The notes below the pieces were generated by a model, which worked only from the letters and a program-made list of their open reading frames with translations, did no database searches and was not told the DNA's origin. Shown one piece after another: positions 63,641 through 64,000 of a DNA stretch of 64,000 nucleotides (within the stretch, counting starts at the first letter, position 1; each line of letters opens with the position of its first letter). The DNA is taken from NCBI RefSeq assembly GCF_000716435.1, contig NZ_JNWO01000035.1, forward strand, positions 15,224-79,223, given 5' to 3'. A program made the translations under genes and the position numbers. This stretch comes from Streptomyces xylophagus (GTDB taxonomy: Bacteria > Actinomycetota > Actinomycetes > Streptomycetales > Streptomycetaceae).

Positions 63641-64000
63641 CGCAACGGCGAGCACTCAGCACGGCGCGTCCCGGCGGTGCCAAGCCGTCCCCGTCCCTGG
63701 ACCCGCGTAACCCCATGCCATCTCTCCACCGCAACGGCGAGCACTCAGCACGGCGCGTCCCGGCGGTGCCAAGCCGTCCCAGTCCCTGGACCCGCGTAAC
63801 CCCATGCCATCTCTCCACCGCAACGGCGAGCACTCACCACGGCGTGTCCCGGCGGTGCCAAGCCGTCCCAGTCCCTGGACCCGCGTAACCCCATGCCATC
63901 TCTCCACCGCAACGGCGAGCACCCACCACAGCACGCCCCGGCGGTGCCGAACCGTCCCCGCCCCTCGACCCCACCCAACCCACGCCATCCTCCCCACCGC
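63641..64000. repeat. Tandem 89 bp repeats, four copies, running past the window edge
   Basis: CGCAACGGCGAGCAC starts copies at 63641, 63730, 63819 and 63908, exactly 89 bp apart, and the next would start near 63997. Copies 1-3 differ at a few positions; copy 4 is more degenerate. On the minus strand each of the first copies contains the same 21-codon frame beginning MAWGYAGPG and ending RRDAPC or similar before a stop. The 89 bp period breaks any long frame. Confidence 0.9.

Larger units (their letters stand above)
63131..64000. repeat. 870 bp non-coding tract made of three different tandem-repeat blocks
   Basis: No frame here has a ribosome site or family match; the long open frames on both strands are produced by the repeats. 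Block A is 17 bp units at 63165-63266, block B is 105 bp units at 63361-63559, block C is 89 bp units from 63641 to the window edge. Details are in the separate repeat entries. Confidence 0.8.

Noticed and set aside
63068..63655. Repeat-rich frames such as the 195-codon minus-strand frame rich in Arg/Gly/Ser
   Set aside because: They arise from the 17 and 105 bp repeats, lack a ribosome site and break at unit changes.
63165..64000. Tandem repeats as a possible CRISPR array
   Set aside because: Units are contiguous with no variable spacers, and no cas gene lies in the window.

Overview
The window looks like a stretch of a Streptomyces (or close actinomycete) chromosome. The evidence is very high GC, strong third-position GC in every credible reading frame, frequent GTG starts, twin-arginine signals, a SigE-family sigma factor, many LacI/ABC sugar-uptake modules, an alditol oxidase of the AldO type, and the interspersed hairpin GCGCCCC-GCA-GGGGCGC that is common in Streptomyces. 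I see no tRNA, rRNA, CRISPR array, transposase or phage structural gene. Most long frames opposite the annotated genes are GC-bias shadows and were left out.

Layout. 0-1.4 kb: the 5' end of a PosA/Pls-like NRPS-related acetyltransferase, running off the left edge, then a 525 bp AT-richer spacer. 1.9-8.6 kb: housekeeping and accessory genes (YihY membrane protein, NmrA-type reductase with a divergent AraC regulator, a second AraC-like regulator, two VOC proteins, ThuA protein, exported alpha/beta hydrolase). 8.6-15.9 kb: a GH43 beta-xylosidase/sugar ABC transporter operon flanked by LacI regulators. 16.0-20.2 kb: hydroxyacid dehydrogenase, carboxylesterase and a third LacI regulator. AACCGGTT-type operators sit in front of the transporter operon and in front of the third LacI gene. 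20.2-23.4 kb: a membrane protein/lipoprotein pair, a homocysteine methyltransferase and an APH-fold kinase. 23.4-31.9 kb: a plant cell-wall (arabinogalactan and rhamnogalacturonan-I) block: autotransporter-type beta-helix surface protein, GH43_24-like exo-beta-1,3-galactanase with a ricin-type CBM, PL4 rhamnogalacturonan lyase, SGNH rhamnogalacturonan acetylesterase and a DUF2264 protein.

31.9-38.1 kb holds the most unusual locus: a 1748-residue protein with caspase-like protease, STAND NTPase and about 21 WD40 repeats, overlapping by ATGA an alpha/beta-hydrolase gene. The architecture is that of a bacterial NLR-like conflict (immunity or cell-death) system. 38.1-42.5 kb: an anchored secreted protein of unknown function, a NUDIX hydrolase, and a tightly spaced pair (cupin-like protein; membrane-anchored toroid-like protein) that I could not assign.

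42.6-51.6 kb: transport and regulation (TetR with divergent DUF3533 exporter; ArsR-MFS pair; sigma factor with coupled membrane protein; ABC-2 exporter; MFS). 51.6-61 kb: a galactose-polymer module made of a GH2 beta-galactosidase, an ABC importer, a GH30 endo-beta-1,6-galactanase and a ROK regulator. The importer operon and the regulator gene carry a similar upstream element. With the GH43_24 enzyme and the RG-I enzymes this suggests a strain able to strip type II arabinogalactan and pectin. 61-63.1 kb: alditol oxidase and a PNPOx-like flavoprotein. 63.15-64 kb has no credible gene but three different tandem-repeat blocks (17, 105 and 89 bp periods), the last of which continues past the right edge.
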